A stretch of DNA of 64,000 nucleotides from positions 63,322 through 127,321 of the forward strand of contig JAJZZE010000011.1 of the NCBI GenBank assembly GCA_021797735.1. The letters run 5' to 3'. This DNA is from Thermoplasmata archaeon (GTDB lineage Archaea > Thermoplasmatota > Thermoplasmata > Thermoplasmatales > Thermoplasmataceae). The number at the start of each line of letters is the position of its first letter. Position 1 is the stretch's first letter. The notes below the pieces were generated by a model. That model ran no database searches. It saw only the letters and a program-made list of their open reading frames with translations, and was not told where the DNA came from. Both the position numbers and the translations under genes were made by a program. This document shows, in pieces, positions 45,349-54,709 of this stretch.

Positions 45349-45778
45349 TCAGGCTTACCTTCCTTTTATAGAGTACTCTTACATCGCTGATCCCCGTTTC
45401 CGGATAGTTTCCCGTTTCATCCTTTTCCAGATATTTTACCATGTCCCATATTGTCAGTAATGATGTTAAAACCCCATTTATCGTTTCCATTTCAACACCC
45501 GTTTTATATATTGCTTTTACATAGCAGTATGCAACAATATTATCCTCATTTATTTCAAAATTAAAATCTATTGACGATAGTGGCACCTGGTGGCAATACG
45601 GTATATTATTCCATGTATTTTTAACTGCCATGGTACCTGCAATTTTGGCAGTTTCTATTGTATCACCCTTTTTAACATTTTTATTTTTTATTAATTCTAC
45701 AGTTTCCTTTTTTAATTTTATTTTGCCTGAAGCCCGGGCTTCCCTTAAAACAATATTTTTATTGGTTATATCTATCAT
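45335..45778 (-). CDS. moaC: cyclic pyranopterin monophosphate synthase
   Basis: MoaC is recognised over all 147 residues: MIDITNKN at the start, IPYCHQVPLSSID (the substrate-binding CHPIPL equivalent) and KTGVEMETINGVLTSLLTI, with the catalytic lysine towards the end (MVKYLEKDE). It forms cyclic pyranopterin monophosphate from the MoaA product. Together with moaB, the MocA/XdhC pair near 4 kb and the coxMSL enzyme, it indicates active use of molybdenum or tungsten. The Rieske gene lies upstream, separated by 49 bases. Confidence 0.92.
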   Translation of the reverse strand: MIDITNKNIVLREARASGKIKLKKETVELIKNKNVKKGDTIETAKIAGTMAVKNTWNNIPYCHQVPLSSIDFNFEINEDNIVAYCYVKAIYKTGVEMETINGVLTSLLTIWDMVKYLEKDETGNYPETGISDVRVLYKRKVSLNAPS

Positions 45779-45827
45779 TAATTATTAAATAGTTATAAAA
45801 TATAAATTTTTATTGTTAAAATAATAT

Positions 45828-46163
45828 TTATAAATCTATCATTAAATTTCCGTCCTCTACCTTTGTGTCATACAGTTTTAAATCCTTTGCATCTTTTTTT
45901 GTCATCATCTTGAATAATCCATTTATGTTTTTTGTGACCTTTCCCGTTTTTAAATCAAACTGTGCATGGTGTTTAGGGCATACAACTACACCGCCGTTTG
46001 TCTTGCCTTTTCCGAGGTCTCCGCCCATGTGTGAACACAGGGCATCTATTGCATAGTATTTATTATCAAAGTTTGATATAACTATTTTCTTGCCACTTAC
46101 ATCAAATTCTTTCATTTTGCCATTTTCTATATCTTCAGGTTTGCCTACAGTATTCCATGCCAT
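45828..46163 (-). CDS. Rieske [2Fe-2S] protein
   Basis: A soluble 111-residue Rieske domain with ligands Cys43 and His45 (LCSHMGG) and Cys62 and His65 (VCPKHHAQFD). This is close to the NirD and ferredoxin-type Rieske proteins that serve dioxygenases or nitrite reductases. No signal or membrane anchor is present. A second His directly after His65 is unusual but also seen in other members. It may pass electrons to an oxygenase; no oxygenase is adjacent. It starts after a TATA-like region of its own. Confidence 0.88.
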   Translation of the reverse strand: MAWNTVGKPEDIENGKMKEFDVSGKKIVISNFDNKYYAIDALCSHMGGDLGKGKTNGGVVVCPKHHAQFDLKTGKVTKNINGLFKMMTKKDAKDLKLYDTKVEDGNLMIDL

Positions 46164-46292
46164 AATTATCGTAAGTGTATTATAATTACTGTATATAAAT
46201 TATGGCATAGACATATCGATTATAGATATTTTAATTGCATATTATATAGATAGGGAAAATATTAAAATATCATGCAGTATATTACATAAAAC

Positions 46293-46802
46293 ATGTTCAG
46301 TAACATGTTAAATGAGATTGCAAAAAAATACCCGGTAAACGAGCTGATAAATTATGTTGGGCTCATAGCCATTTCAGTATCATTATGGAATATTGATTTT
46401 TCAATAGATAAACTTGTTAATATACCACTTATATTTCACACCATTAAAATATCAGGGGTGCAGCTATATATGCTTTCGTTCTTTTTAATTTATCTGGTTT
46501 CAATACTGTTTATGTTGACAAACAGATATTATCATTCATTAATAGTTTTATTTGACTTTATAACTGCAATAAATTTTATGCTCTTTATTTCATACCAGTT
46601 TGGTTATATATCACTTGCAGCATATGGTATATACTGGAACGATGCAATATTCTTTTTTGGATACCCAATAATAATAGTATTCTTATTTTTAAATTCCTTT
46701 GAAAGGCATAAAAGACAGATGGCCATGGAAGAAGCCATAGACACTCACAATATAAAAATAGAGGGTAATAAAAAGAGAAATATAAAAAAACCGGCAAAAT
46801 AA
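46293..46802 (+). CDS. membrane protein of unknown function
   Basis: The 169-residue product has about four helices and a charged C-terminal tail of about 40 residues (ERHKRQMAMEEAIDTHN, then GNKKRNIKKPAK). No family is recognised. Features such as the Trp-Asn-Asp turn (YGIYWNDAIFFF) in the third or fourth helix might mark a channel or sensor. It converges on the HtrA gene with only a four-base gap, sharing no promoter. A TATA-like stretch precedes its start. Confidence 0.55.
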   Translation: MFSNMLNEIAKKYPVNELINYVGLIAISVSLWNIDFSIDKLVNIPLIFHTIKISGVQLYMLSFFLIYLVSILFMLTNRYYHSLIVLFDFITAINFMLFISYQFGYISLAAYGIYWNDAIFFFGYPIIIVFLFLNSFERHKRQMAMEEAIDTHNIKIEGNKKRNIKKPAK

Positions 46803-46806
46803 TTTT

Positions 46807-47727
46807 TTAATCTATTTTTATTATTTTTGGCGTTTTAAATTTAATACTGCTTTTATATTTAACCCCGTTTCTTAATATTATTAATTCTGCACTGTCCTCA
46901 ACCCTTGATAAATTGTTTATTAAATCCCTCATTGTTTCAATTTTATTATCATTTATGGATATTATTATATCATCAGGCTTTAGTCCGGATTCATAGGCAG
47001 GTCCAGATCTGTCCATGTCTACTATCAAAACTCCATGTTTTTTGCTATTTGAATAGTTTTCAAGGTCTACACCGGTTATTCCGAGATATTTCCTTTTAAC
47101 ATAACCACTGTTTATTATCTCATCGGTTACATTTTTAATTGTATTTACGGGTATTGAAAACCCAATTCCCTGTGCAAACGGTATTATTGCGGTATTCATT
47201 CCTATTACTTCATTTTTTAAATTCATCAGGGGACCACCACTGTTTCCGGGATTCACAGCTGCATCTGTTTGCAATAGCCCCTCAAGGACAAAATTTGCCC
47301 ATGGCATAGGTCTGTTCTTTGCACTTATGACTCCCATTGAAACCGTGTTTCCTCCTGGTAGTCCAAGAGAGTTCCCTATGGCTATTGCTATCTGCCCCAC
47401 CTTTATATCTTCAGAGTCTCCAAGTTTTAATGGCCTTAAATCATTCCTGTTAACCTCTATTACTGCTATATCTGTCTGTGGATCGGTACCTGTAACAATG
47501 CCATTTAACTTCTCACCACTGTTAAGTATTATTTCTACCTCTTCTGAATTCTCAACCACATGATTATTTGTTACTATATGGGATCTGTCTATGATAAATC
47601 CTGTTCCAGACCCCTTTACTGGCTCATAATAATTTCTGGCCATAAGGGTGCTGTTTATGCTTACAACAGATTCCATGGCGTTGTCAACAACTTCTATTAT
47701 ATCATTTTCCATATTTTTTAAATCCAT
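46807..47727 (-). CDS. HtrA/DegP-like serine protease without signal peptide
   Basis: An S1C protease of 306 residues with the triad His56 (TNNHVV), Asp86 (TDIAVI) and Ser163 (NPGNSGGPL), followed by one PDZ domain (about 205-295; ILIVDMDRSGPAYESGLKPD). The N-terminus MDLKNMENDIIEVV is hydrophilic, so this copy should act inside the cell, unlike bacterial DegP. It would degrade or refold damaged proteins. It is divergent from the HxlR regulator gene with a 72-base gap. Confidence 0.9.
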   Translation of the reverse strand: MDLKNMENDIIEVVDNAMESVVSINSTLMARNYYEPVKGSGTGFIIDRSHIVTNNHVVENSEEVEIILNSGEKLNGIVTGTDPQTDIAVIEVNRNDLRPLKLGDSEDIKVGQIAIAIGNSLGLPGGNTVSMGVISAKNRPMPWANFVLEGLLQTDAAVNPGNSGGPLMNLKNEVIGMNTAIIPFAQGIGFSIPVNTIKNVTDEIINSGYVKRKYLGITGVDLENYSNSKKHGVLIVDMDRSGPAYESGLKPDDIIISINDNKIETMRDLINNLSRVEDSAELIILRNGVKYKSSIKFKTPKIIKID

Positions 47728-47786
47728 TTCTATCAGAATGTTATTACAGACACGTTTATATATTAGAAAGTCCTTTATATTATAGC

Positions 47787-47792
47787 AGGTGA
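47787..47792 (+). promoter_or_regulatory. Shine-Dalgarno site of the HxlR gene
   Basis: AGGTGA lies seven bases before the TTG at 47800. No ATG or GTG is available in frame upstream, so this site decides the TTG start and indicates a leadered message. Confidence 0.6.
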
Positions 47793-47799
47793 GTTTAAA

Positions 47800-48123
47800 T
47801 TGACCTTGTTAAAGTTATATGACCTTATAAACAATGAGGAATTAAATGCTAAATACCATGATATATTAAGGCAATGGACAATGCCGGTAATATTATCTCT
47901 GGGCAGTAAAAATTCGGGTTTTAATGAATTAAAAAGAGGTATAAAGGGAATAAATTCCACAACACTATCAAGCATGTTATCAATATTTGAAAAATATAAT
48001 GTAGTTGAAAGAGAAATCATTCCATCTAAACCTGTAAAGGTTAAATATTCATTAACAGAAAATGGCAATAAATTATATAATATAATCAGTTCTTTAGCTG
48101 ACTTTTTAATAGATTTAAAATAA
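47800..48123 (+). CDS. HxlR family transcriptional regulator
   Basis: A 107-residue winged-helix protein. The HxlR pattern is seen in QWTMPVILSLGSKNSGFNELKR (first helices), INSTTLSSMLSIFEKYNVVE (recognition helix and turn) and VKYSLTENGNKL (wing). HxlR regulators often sense thiol or aldehyde stress. It is divergent from the HtrA gene, so control of the protease by stress is a natural idea. The molybdenum hydroxylase operon ends 37 bases after it in the opposite direction, so the regulator has a close but convergent neighbour there. Confidence 0.8.
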   Translation: MTLLKLYDLINNEELNAKYHDILRQWTMPVILSLGSKNSGFNELKRGIKGINSTTLSSMLSIFEKYNVVEREIIPSKPVKVKYSLTENGNKLYNIISSLADFLIDLK

Positions 48124-48159
48124 TTTTATCAACAGGGTTTTAATAAAATAAAAACAATT

Positions 48160-50160
48160 TCACTCCATGCATTTGTTGAAGAGAGATAGATCATCAATAG
48201 GGAATTTTGTAACTCTCTTTCCCGTCTGAAGTTCAATTGAACGTGCAAGTGCACTTGGTATTCCTATCATTGTTGATTCACCGATGCCCTTTGCCTTATC
48301 CGGGAACTCTGAGTTGTTTTCTACAATCTTTATGTTATACTGCGGGATCTTATCTGCTGTTAATAAACCTGCATCGGCTATATTATTTGTTATTAACTGC
48401 CCATCCTCATCATATCTTAACGTTTCTGATAGCGTCTCTCCAAGTGCCTGTAAACCGCCACCATGTATGGATCCTAAAACGTTTTTCAGGTTAAGGATCT
48501 TACCGAGGTCGTAATACGTATATATCTTTATTGAATTCATATCATTTACATCGCATGAAACCATATTAAAATTAACAGAGTTTGCATTGTAATCTATTTT
48601 ATAATAGTAGTATTCATTGAATTCATTGTCTAATAATAAATCCTTATCATATTTGCCGAATTTTTTTATTACATCGTTTTTTATTATTTCCGCAGTTTTC
48701 ATCAGAACCGAACCATGTGTTATGGCTGATCTGGATCCCCATGTACCTGTTCCGTCCTTTAAAGTATCAGTATCATCGTAATCCAGGGATATTAAATCCT
48801 TATCTATATTAAATTCTTCGCTTAACATTTCCTGCACAAACAGTTCATGGCCCTGGCCGGATACATCACCACCGAAATATACCTTTACCTTTCCATCCTT
48901 TACAGTTATCCTGCACGATTCTCCTGGTGCGGTATCCTCATCAAGTATGAATAAAGATATGCCTAACTTCTCCTTTTTTGATAAATTATAATAATCAAAA
49001 TGCTTTAATGCGGCTTCAAGTAATGGTTTTGTTGGATAATTTATATCAAATCCCAGAGGTGATTTAAATGGTTTTTCTGTTGCATTTTTAATTCTTATAT
49101 CGGCAATATCCATTTTTAGCTTATCAGCTAATAAATCAATCATTCTTTCCATTATTCTTGACGCCTCAGGTTTGCCAGCGCCACGGTAATAGCCGTTTAA
49201 AGCCTTATTTGTCAATACATATTTTCCTGTTAAATGTGCATTCTCTATAAAATATGGCCCTGTAACCTCATGCATTGCATTTCCAAGGTCAACCAGATCA
49301 TCATCTGTGAAATATGCACCGGTATCAAGATAAACCGTCCCATCAAGTCCATTAATTTTTCCATCCTTTCTGGCATATAATGTTATATCTGCTTTTATGC
49401 CTCTTCCCGCATGTGCTGCCTGCAAATGTTCACTTCTGGTTTCAATCCATTTTACAGGTTTTTTATATTTCATAGAGGCGTATGCAGCTATAATGTATTC
49501 CGGAAATATTAATGCCTTTAATCCAAAGGCACCACCAGTATCAACGTGATGCACTACAATCTCATCATCCTTTAAATTCAGGGTCTTCATTATGCCGCCC
49601 TTCAATCTATGTATGGACTGGCTTGATGCGTATATATGCAGTACATTATCCTTATAATCAGCTATTATTCCTCTTGTTTCTATTGGATTTGCACTTATTC
49701 TATCCATGAAGAGTGTATCAGAAACTTTGATATCATAATCTATATCCTTTTCATTAAATTTATTTCCCACATCTTCTGTATCCAGTATATTATCCTTCAT
49801 GCCATCATGTATAGCCGGTTTTTTTAACGCATCGTCTATTGATGATACTGCATCCAGGGGTTCGTAATCAACCTCTACGGAATTTAATAAATCCTCGGAT
49901 TCATAACGGTTTTCGGAAAAAACAGCTGCAACACACTGGCCAACATAGCTGACCTCATCAATAGCCAGTACAGGTTCGCGCATTGCATGGTCCATTCCAG
50001 CATAATATGCCTTTAATTCGCTAGAATTTAAGCCACCCTTTACTTTTTTAATTTTAGCATGTGCATAGGGGCTTCTTACAATAGACATGTATAACATGTT
50101 GTCAAATTTAATATCATCTACATATTTTCCCTCTCCATTAACAAATCTATTTAGATACAT
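48160..50160 (-). CDS. molybdenum hydroxylase large subunit (CoxL/aldehyde oxidoreductase family)
   Basis: The 666-residue subunit has the cofactor-binding motifs GGAFGLKALIFPEY, YYRGAGKPEASR and GQGHELFVQ, and the catalytic Glu region AKGIGESTMIG near the end. At 666 residues it is about 100 shorter than typical CoxL proteins (750-800), mainly at the N-terminus and between domains, but all active-site segments are present. The CO dehydrogenase Cys-containing loop is not seen, so an aldehyde or heterocycle is likelier than CO; in acidophiles, glyceraldehyde oxidation is a known role of the family. It overlaps the small subunit gene by 14 bases. Confidence 0.85.
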   Translation of the reverse strand: MYLNRFVNGEGKYVDDIKFDNMLYMSIVRSPYAHAKIKKVKGGLNSSELKAYYAGMDHAMREPVLAIDEVSYVGQCVAAVFSENRYESEDLLNSVEVDYEPLDAVSSIDDALKKPAIHDGMKDNILDTEDVGNKFNEKDIDYDIKVSDTLFMDRISANPIETRGIIADYKDNVLHIYASSQSIHRLKGGIMKTLNLKDDEIVVHHVDTGGAFGLKALIFPEYIIAAYASMKYKKPVKWIETRSEHLQAAHAGRGIKADITLYARKDGKINGLDGTVYLDTGAYFTDDDLVDLGNAMHEVTGPYFIENAHLTGKYVLTNKALNGYYRGAGKPEASRIMERMIDLLADKLKMDIADIRIKNATEKPFKSPLGFDINYPTKPLLEAALKHFDYYNLSKKEKLGISLFILDEDTAPGESCRITVKDGKVKVYFGGDVSGQGHELFVQEMLSEEFNIDKDLISLDYDDTDTLKDGTGTWGSRSAITHGSVLMKTAEIIKNDVIKKFGKYDKDLLLDNEFNEYYYYKIDYNANSVNFNMVSCDVNDMNSIKIYTYYDLGKILNLKNVLGSIHGGGLQALGETLSETLRYDEDGQLITNNIADAGLLTADKIPQYNIKIVENNSEFPDKAKGIGESTMIGIPSALARSIELQTGKRVTKFPIDDLSLFNKCME

Positions 50161-50623
50161 TTATCTCACCCTTTACCTTTTCTTCTGCTTTTTTAACAGA
50201 GTCTATAATACTTTTATACCCTGTACATCTGCAGAGATTGCCCCTTAAATTCTTTTTTATATACTCCTCATCAGCATCTTCACTGTTCTCCAGTATGTAA
50301 AATGTTTGCATTATCATCCCGGGTGTGCAGAAACCACACTGCAATCCATTTTCCTCAACAAACGATTGTTTAATTACATCCAGCTTCGGGTCACTGCTTT
50401 CTATAGTTGTTATCTCATGGTTATTTGCCTGTGCTGCCAGTACTGTGCATGATTTAACTGATTTTCCATCCATTAATACTGTACATGCACCGCAGTTAGA
50501 CGTGTCGCATCCTATATGTGTACCTGTTAAATTCAGTTCATCCCTCAAAAAACTAACCAGTAGCATTCTTGGTTCTATATCTTTTTTATATTCCCTGCCA
50601 TTTACATTAATATTAACCATCAT
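50147..50623 (-). CDS. molybdenum hydroxylase small subunit, two [2Fe-2S] clusters
   Basis: The 158-residue protein has the plant-type cluster GCDTSNCGACTV with a further Cys in VKSCTV, and the second, four-Cys site QCGFCTPGM and LCRCTGY. It carries electrons from the molybdenum centre to the FAD subunit. Its ATG-ATG start directly follows the medium subunit stop, with GAGGTG at 50630-50635 as ribosome binding site. It is the middle gene of the three-subunit operon. Confidence 0.93.
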   Translation of the reverse strand: MMVNINVNGREYKKDIEPRMLLVSFLRDELNLTGTHIGCDTSNCGACTVLMDGKSVKSCTVLAAQANNHEITTIESSDPKLDVIKQSFVEENGLQCGFCTPGMIMQTFYILENSEDADEEYIKKNLRGNLCRCTGYKSIIDSVKKAEEKVKGEINVSK

Positions 50624-51481
50624 TTAAAGCACCTCATATATTTCTTTTAATCCATTTATAAATATATTTTTAAGTATTTTCTCTTTGTTTTTTTCTGTTC
50701 CATTAACATCATCCTCAATATCACATGATTTTAATAATAAATTAAATGCCTCTCCGGCAACCCTATCATCGATTTTTTTATTTTTCAGGTAATTTTCCAC
50801 CTCTACCGGTTTAACTGCTGTTGAATTTAAATTGGTCAATCCTATGCCAATATCTTTTACTGTTTTATTATCATTCAGAGACATATTAATTGCTATGGCA
50901 AAAACGGCGAAATCACTGGATAGTGTTGTATATTTATAATATTTTCCATAATAATTTTCCGTATTTTTTATAACTATTCTGGTTAAAATATCATTCGATT
51001 CAAGTGCTGTTGTATAGGCATCTTTAAAGAAATCTTCAGCCTTTACTGTTCTTTTTCCCATGGAATTTGTTACCTCAAATTCAGCATTTAATGCCAACAT
51101 TACTGCAGGTAGATCATTTCTTGGATCTGCCTCGCATATATCTCCACCAACCGTGCCCATGTTCCTTACCTGTGGATCAGCAATTTTTGATGCCGCATCG
51201 GCTAATAATTTGCATTTATCCCCTATAATTTTATTTGAGGCAACTTCTCCTGTTCTCACCATAGGGCCAATTTCAAGTGCATTATTATAATCCACAAAAC
51301 TTAGAGCCTTAATATTTGAAATATCAATGATGTAAGGTATACTTGTTAGCCTTAATTTCAAAAGTGGTATTAAGCTATGTCCACCTGCCAGTATCTTGGA
51401 ATCATCTTTGTACTTATCTAACAGCTCTTCCAATCCTTCTATGTTATCCGGTGCAAAATATTCAAACTTGTCTGGGTACAT
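50624..51481 (-). CDS. molybdenum hydroxylase FAD subunit (CoxM-like)
   Basis: A 285-residue FAD-binding subunit with AGGHSLIPLLKLRL and TVGGDICEADPRND, the two FAD loops of the family. The C-terminal CoxM domain (GEAFNLLLKSCDIED) is present. It accepts electrons from the Fe-S subunit and hands them on, probably to a quinone or ferredoxin. It is the first gene in the order medium-small-large, the classical cox order. The promoter lies in the 216-base AT-rich gap before 51481. Confidence 0.9.
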   Translation of the reverse strand: MYPDKFEYFAPDNIEGLEELLDKYKDDSKILAGGHSLIPLLKLRLTSIPYIIDISNIKALSFVDYNNALEIGPMVRTGEVASNKIIGDKCKLLADAASKIADPQVRNMGTVGGDICEADPRNDLPAVMLALNAEFEVTNSMGKRTVKAEDFFKDAYTTALESNDILTRIVIKNTENYYGKYYKYTTLSSDFAVFAIAINMSLNDNKTVKDIGIGLTNLNSTAVKPVEVENYLKNKKIDDRVAGEAFNLLLKSCDIEDDVNGTEKNKEKILKNIFINGLKEIYEVL

Positions 51482-51697
51482 AGTTGATTAACATAAAATT
51501 ATATTTAAGAGTTTCTTAATCTCATGAATAAATAAATATAAAAATATAATAAAAATAAATAATATGTGCATGAAATTTATTAAATTTATACAGGCAATAT
51601 AACTATTTATATACAAACTTAATAATTATATTTAAACCTTGCTAATCTTAAAATATTTCAATCAAAAGTTTAAACTATATTTACTGTATCACCAACA

Positions 51698-52309
51698 ATG
51701 ATTTTGTATTTTATAAGGCACGGGCAAACATTTAATAATGTAAAAGGAGTATTTCCGGATAAATTTACTGAATTAACAGAAAAAGGAAAAAATGAGGCTA
51801 AAGAAATAAACGAATATATAAAAAATATAAACTTTGATGCGGTTTATTCAAGCCCGTTTATAAGAACCGTTGAAACAACAGAGATAGTTACAGATAAAGA
51901 TTATATAAAGGATGATAGGTTACGTGATGTTTATACCGGTGATTTAGAGGGAAAAAGCATAGCAGAAACATCAAAAAATGACAGGTCATGGTACTCAACA
52001 TTCCAGGATACTGGTAGTAATAAATACCACGTTGAATTATTCGACGATGTTAAAAAAAGGATAAATGATTTTATCAATGATATAAAGGGTAAAAATTATG
52101 AAAATGTTCTGATTGTAACGCATTTAGAACCTGTAAGGGCAATGTATGCACTTGCAACAGAAACGAAAGGATTGCCATTAACAAAAATTGAAATAAACAA
52201 CTGTTCAATCTCAATATTTACGCATATTGATAATAAATTATATCTAAAGGTACTGAATTGGTTGCCGTTAAAAAATTATGGCAATGTAAAGAATAAAAAT
52301 TTTTATTAA
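51698..52309 (+). CDS. histidine phosphatase family protein
   Basis: The phosphohistidine motif RHGQTFNN opens this 203-residue protein, and the second Arg and His are in SSPFIRTVETTEI and VTHLEPVRAM. Members include cofactor-dependent phosphoglycerate mutases, fructose bisphosphatases and nucleotide phosphatases; the short length and the sequence around the second His suggest a broad phosphatase. It is cytosolic. The DUF72 gene follows after 48 bases, so the two may share a message. Confidence 0.87.
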   Translation: MILYFIRHGQTFNNVKGVFPDKFTELTEKGKNEAKEINEYIKNINFDAVYSSPFIRTVETTEIVTDKDYIKDDRLRDVYTGDLEGKSIAETSKNDRSWYSTFQDTGSNKYHVELFDDVKKRINDFINDIKGKNYENVLIVTHLEPVRAMYALATETKGLPLTKIEINNCSISIFTHIDNKLYLKVLNWLPLKNYGNVKNKNFY

Positions 52310-52357
52310 TTTTTATAAATTAAATTAATTTTAAATATTGATGATAACTTATATTCT

Positions 52358-53146
52358 GTGTATAAAATTGGTTGTTCTGGCTGGGCTTATAATCCATGGA
52401 TAGGACCATTTTATCCACGTAATTCAAAACCAGATAATTTATTGAAATTATATTCATATGTGTTTGATACTGTTGAAATAGAATCAACATTTTACGCCAT
52501 GCCAGATACCAGAAGACTGGATAAATGGTACAATGAAACACCGGATAATTTTGTGTTTTCCCCGAAGTTGCCAAAAATAATAACATATGACAATATACTT
52601 TTGAACATAGAAACCCTGTTTAAATCCTATATAAATTCAGTAAAAACATTAAATAATAAATTAGGTGTTACATTAATACAGATTCCACCATTTTTAGCTT
52701 ATAATAATGGAATTAGCAGATTAAAGGAATTTATTAAATTATTTCCAGATGATTTAAGGTTTGCAATAGAATTTAGAAATAAATCGTGGCTGAACAATGA
52801 TATTTATTCACTTTTAAGGGATAAAAATATAATATTAAGCTGGGTGGAAAGGCCTGAAATTAGAATATCTGATATACTGACATCGGATTGTATTTATTTA
52901 AGATTAATGGGTGATAAATCGGTACTGCACAAAAAGGATTTCGGATCAATTAAACTGGATAGGACAGAGGAAATAAAAGAATGGGCAAATATAATAAATA
53001 GGAATATCAGCAATGTCAAAACCGCATTTATTTATGCAAATAACCATTTTCAGGGATTTACTCCCGGAACAGTAAATATAGTAAGAGGAGAACTCGGGTT
53101 GAGCCAGTTAAATTTAAAAATGGATAAGCAGAAAACCTTATTTTAA
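52358..53146 (+). CDS. DUF72 (YecE) family protein
   Basis: A 262-residue TIM-barrel-like protein of the DUF72 family: GCSGWAYNPWIGPFYP at the start, VEIESTFYAMP, AIEFRNKSW and the C-terminal YANNHFQGFTPG. The family is widespread in bacteria and archaea; its function is unknown, although a link to nucleic-acid repair or metal binding has been proposed. The start is a GTG, confirmed by the conserved first strand. It follows the phosphatase gene on the same strand. Confidence 0.87.
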   Translation: MYKIGCSGWAYNPWIGPFYPRNSKPDNLLKLYSYVFDTVEIESTFYAMPDTRRLDKWYNETPDNFVFSPKLPKIITYDNILLNIETLFKSYINSVKTLNNKLGVTLIQIPPFLAYNNGISRLKEFIKLFPDDLRFAIEFRNKSWLNNDIYSLLRDKNIILSWVERPEIRISDILTSDCIYLRLMGDKSVLHKKDFGSIKLDRTEEIKEWANIINRNISNVKTAFIYANNHFQGFTPGTVNIVRGELGLSQLNLKMDKQKTLF

Positions 53147-53457
53147 AATAATCTTTAATTTATTTCACTAAAATCCACCTGGAAAGAACAACCGGCAATC
53201 AGGGATTTCAGATAATTTAACCGTCTCTATCCTCCATAGCCTATTATCACACTGTCTGAATGATACCAGGTCCCTAACATTCTTTATTGAGAAGGGAGTG
53301 CTAACAGGATAAATCAAGAGGTTTTATATTTACATAAAATTATGTACACGATCGGAAATGCCTATATTAGATTAATAACACAGTGGTACATAAACAATTT
53401 ACTTTTTTAAACACCTTTTTTTAATAAAATATTTCTAACATAATACCATGCAGATAG
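53147..53457 (-). other. gap with a possible gene remnant
   Basis: The 311-base gap contains no complete gene. On the minus strand a frame between about 53171 and 53325 reads coherently (SIKNVRDLVSFRQCDNRL, then WRIETVKLSEIPDCRLFF) but begins only with a TTG and has no family match. Its codons look more like a coding remnant than random AT-rich DNA. Confidence 0.35.
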
Positions 53458-54597
53458 ATGAAAGGCAAAAGCATAATAGTATCATTTTCCAAGGCGTCCA
53501 GATCCTTTATACTATCCATTCTGGCGATAATAACACCATTTTATTTATCAGAATACATAAATGTGTTTGATGTTAGCATAGTCGTTGCATTCAGCATAAT
53601 TTTTTCCACATTAATCATATATTTATTTCCATTAATAAAACTGAAAAATAATTCAAAGATGTTTCTGATCTCATCTCTAATGGCAATTGCAATGCTTTTA
53701 AATTATATTTTTATGGATTATTATGTATTTATTTTCTCATTGATGCTGGGTTCAGTATCATTATCTGGTAGGGATATCAGTCCAAATCAACCAGTAGAGC
53801 AATATGCAATAAGCTCATATGAAACAGATATAGAAAGCAGAAGTGCGGCATTTTCATTTTATAACTTTTTATCCTACAGTTCATCGATAATTTCATCAAT
53901 TTTTCTTTTTTTATATACAGATGTTAATTATAAAACAATATTTTTAATCTTGTTTATTGTGGCTTTATTACAGTTTATCTTATATCTGTTTATAAAATTC
54001 CCACAGAATAAAAGAATAGGAACAAAGGATCTTAACATAGAAACTAAAAATCACGTCAAATCATTATCTGTGCTATTCTCAATAGATGCTTTAGCAGGGG
54101 GAATGGTAACGGTTTCAATGATATCCTTATGGTTTAAGTTTGTATATAACATATCGCTGAGCACTGCCGGTTTTATATTCATATTTGTAAATGTTATAAC
54201 AACAGTATCAATACTGTTATCATCGGTAATATCAGGTAGAATAGGATTAATAAGAACAATGGTTTACACACATTCCGTTAGCAATATTTTTTTAATTCTG
54301 GTGCCGGTAATCCATTCATTAATATTAAGCGAGGTTTTTCTGTATTTACGGCAGACAACAAGCCAGATGGACGTACCTGTAAGAGATACATTAATAAATA
54401 CAATAATAGACGAAGATTACCGTGTAAAAAGCAATACAATATTTTCCGCTGTGAGAAATGGTTCACAGATCCCGGGACCCGGAATAGTAGGATATATGCT
54501 ATATATTTTTCCACCATTCATGTTCTTTGCTGCAGGCACATTGAAACTATCCTATGATATTATATTTTATATAAAATACAGGAAAATTAAAATCTAA
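53458..54597 (+). CDS. MFS-like transporter
   Basis: A 379-residue protein with about eleven or twelve helices. The helix 4-5 region SLSGRDISPNQPVEQYAISSY is charged and unlike normal MFS loops, and the motif GRKG of loop 2/3 is poorly kept (IKLKNNSKMFL). MFS identity is supported by the second-half pattern (SVISGRIGLIRTMVYTHS) and the overall fold. The substrate is unknown. It might be a distant member of the family that no longer couples protons in the usual way. Confidence 0.62.
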   Translation: MKGKSIIVSFSKASRSFILSILAIITPFYLSEYINVFDVSIVVAFSIIFSTLIIYLFPLIKLKNNSKMFLISSLMAIAMLLNYIFMDYYVFIFSLMLGSVSLSGRDISPNQPVEQYAISSYETDIESRSAAFSFYNFLSYSSSIISSIFLFLYTDVNYKTIFLILFIVALLQFILYLFIKFPQNKRIGTKDLNIETKNHVKSLSVLFSIDALAGGMVTVSMISLWFKFVYNISLSTAGFIFIFVNVITTVSILLSSVISGRIGLIRTMVYTHSVSNIFLILVPVIHSLILSEVFLYLRQTTSQMDVPVRDTLINTIIDEDYRVKSNTIFSAVRNGSQIPGPGIVGYMLYIFPPFMFFAAGTLKLSYDIIFYIKYRKIKI

Positions 54598-54709
54598 TTG
54601 TTTTTGGATTTTTTCATAGTAATAGCTTTACATCTTCCATAAATCCAAAGTATTAATTTACATTAAAATTTATTTTTATTTTATTAATAAAATATTATAT
54701 AAAAATTAA

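Noticed and set aside
53171..53325. Coherent but startless frame (minus strand) in the 53 kb gap
   Set aside because: No start or family is recognised; listed only as part of the gap, not as a gene.
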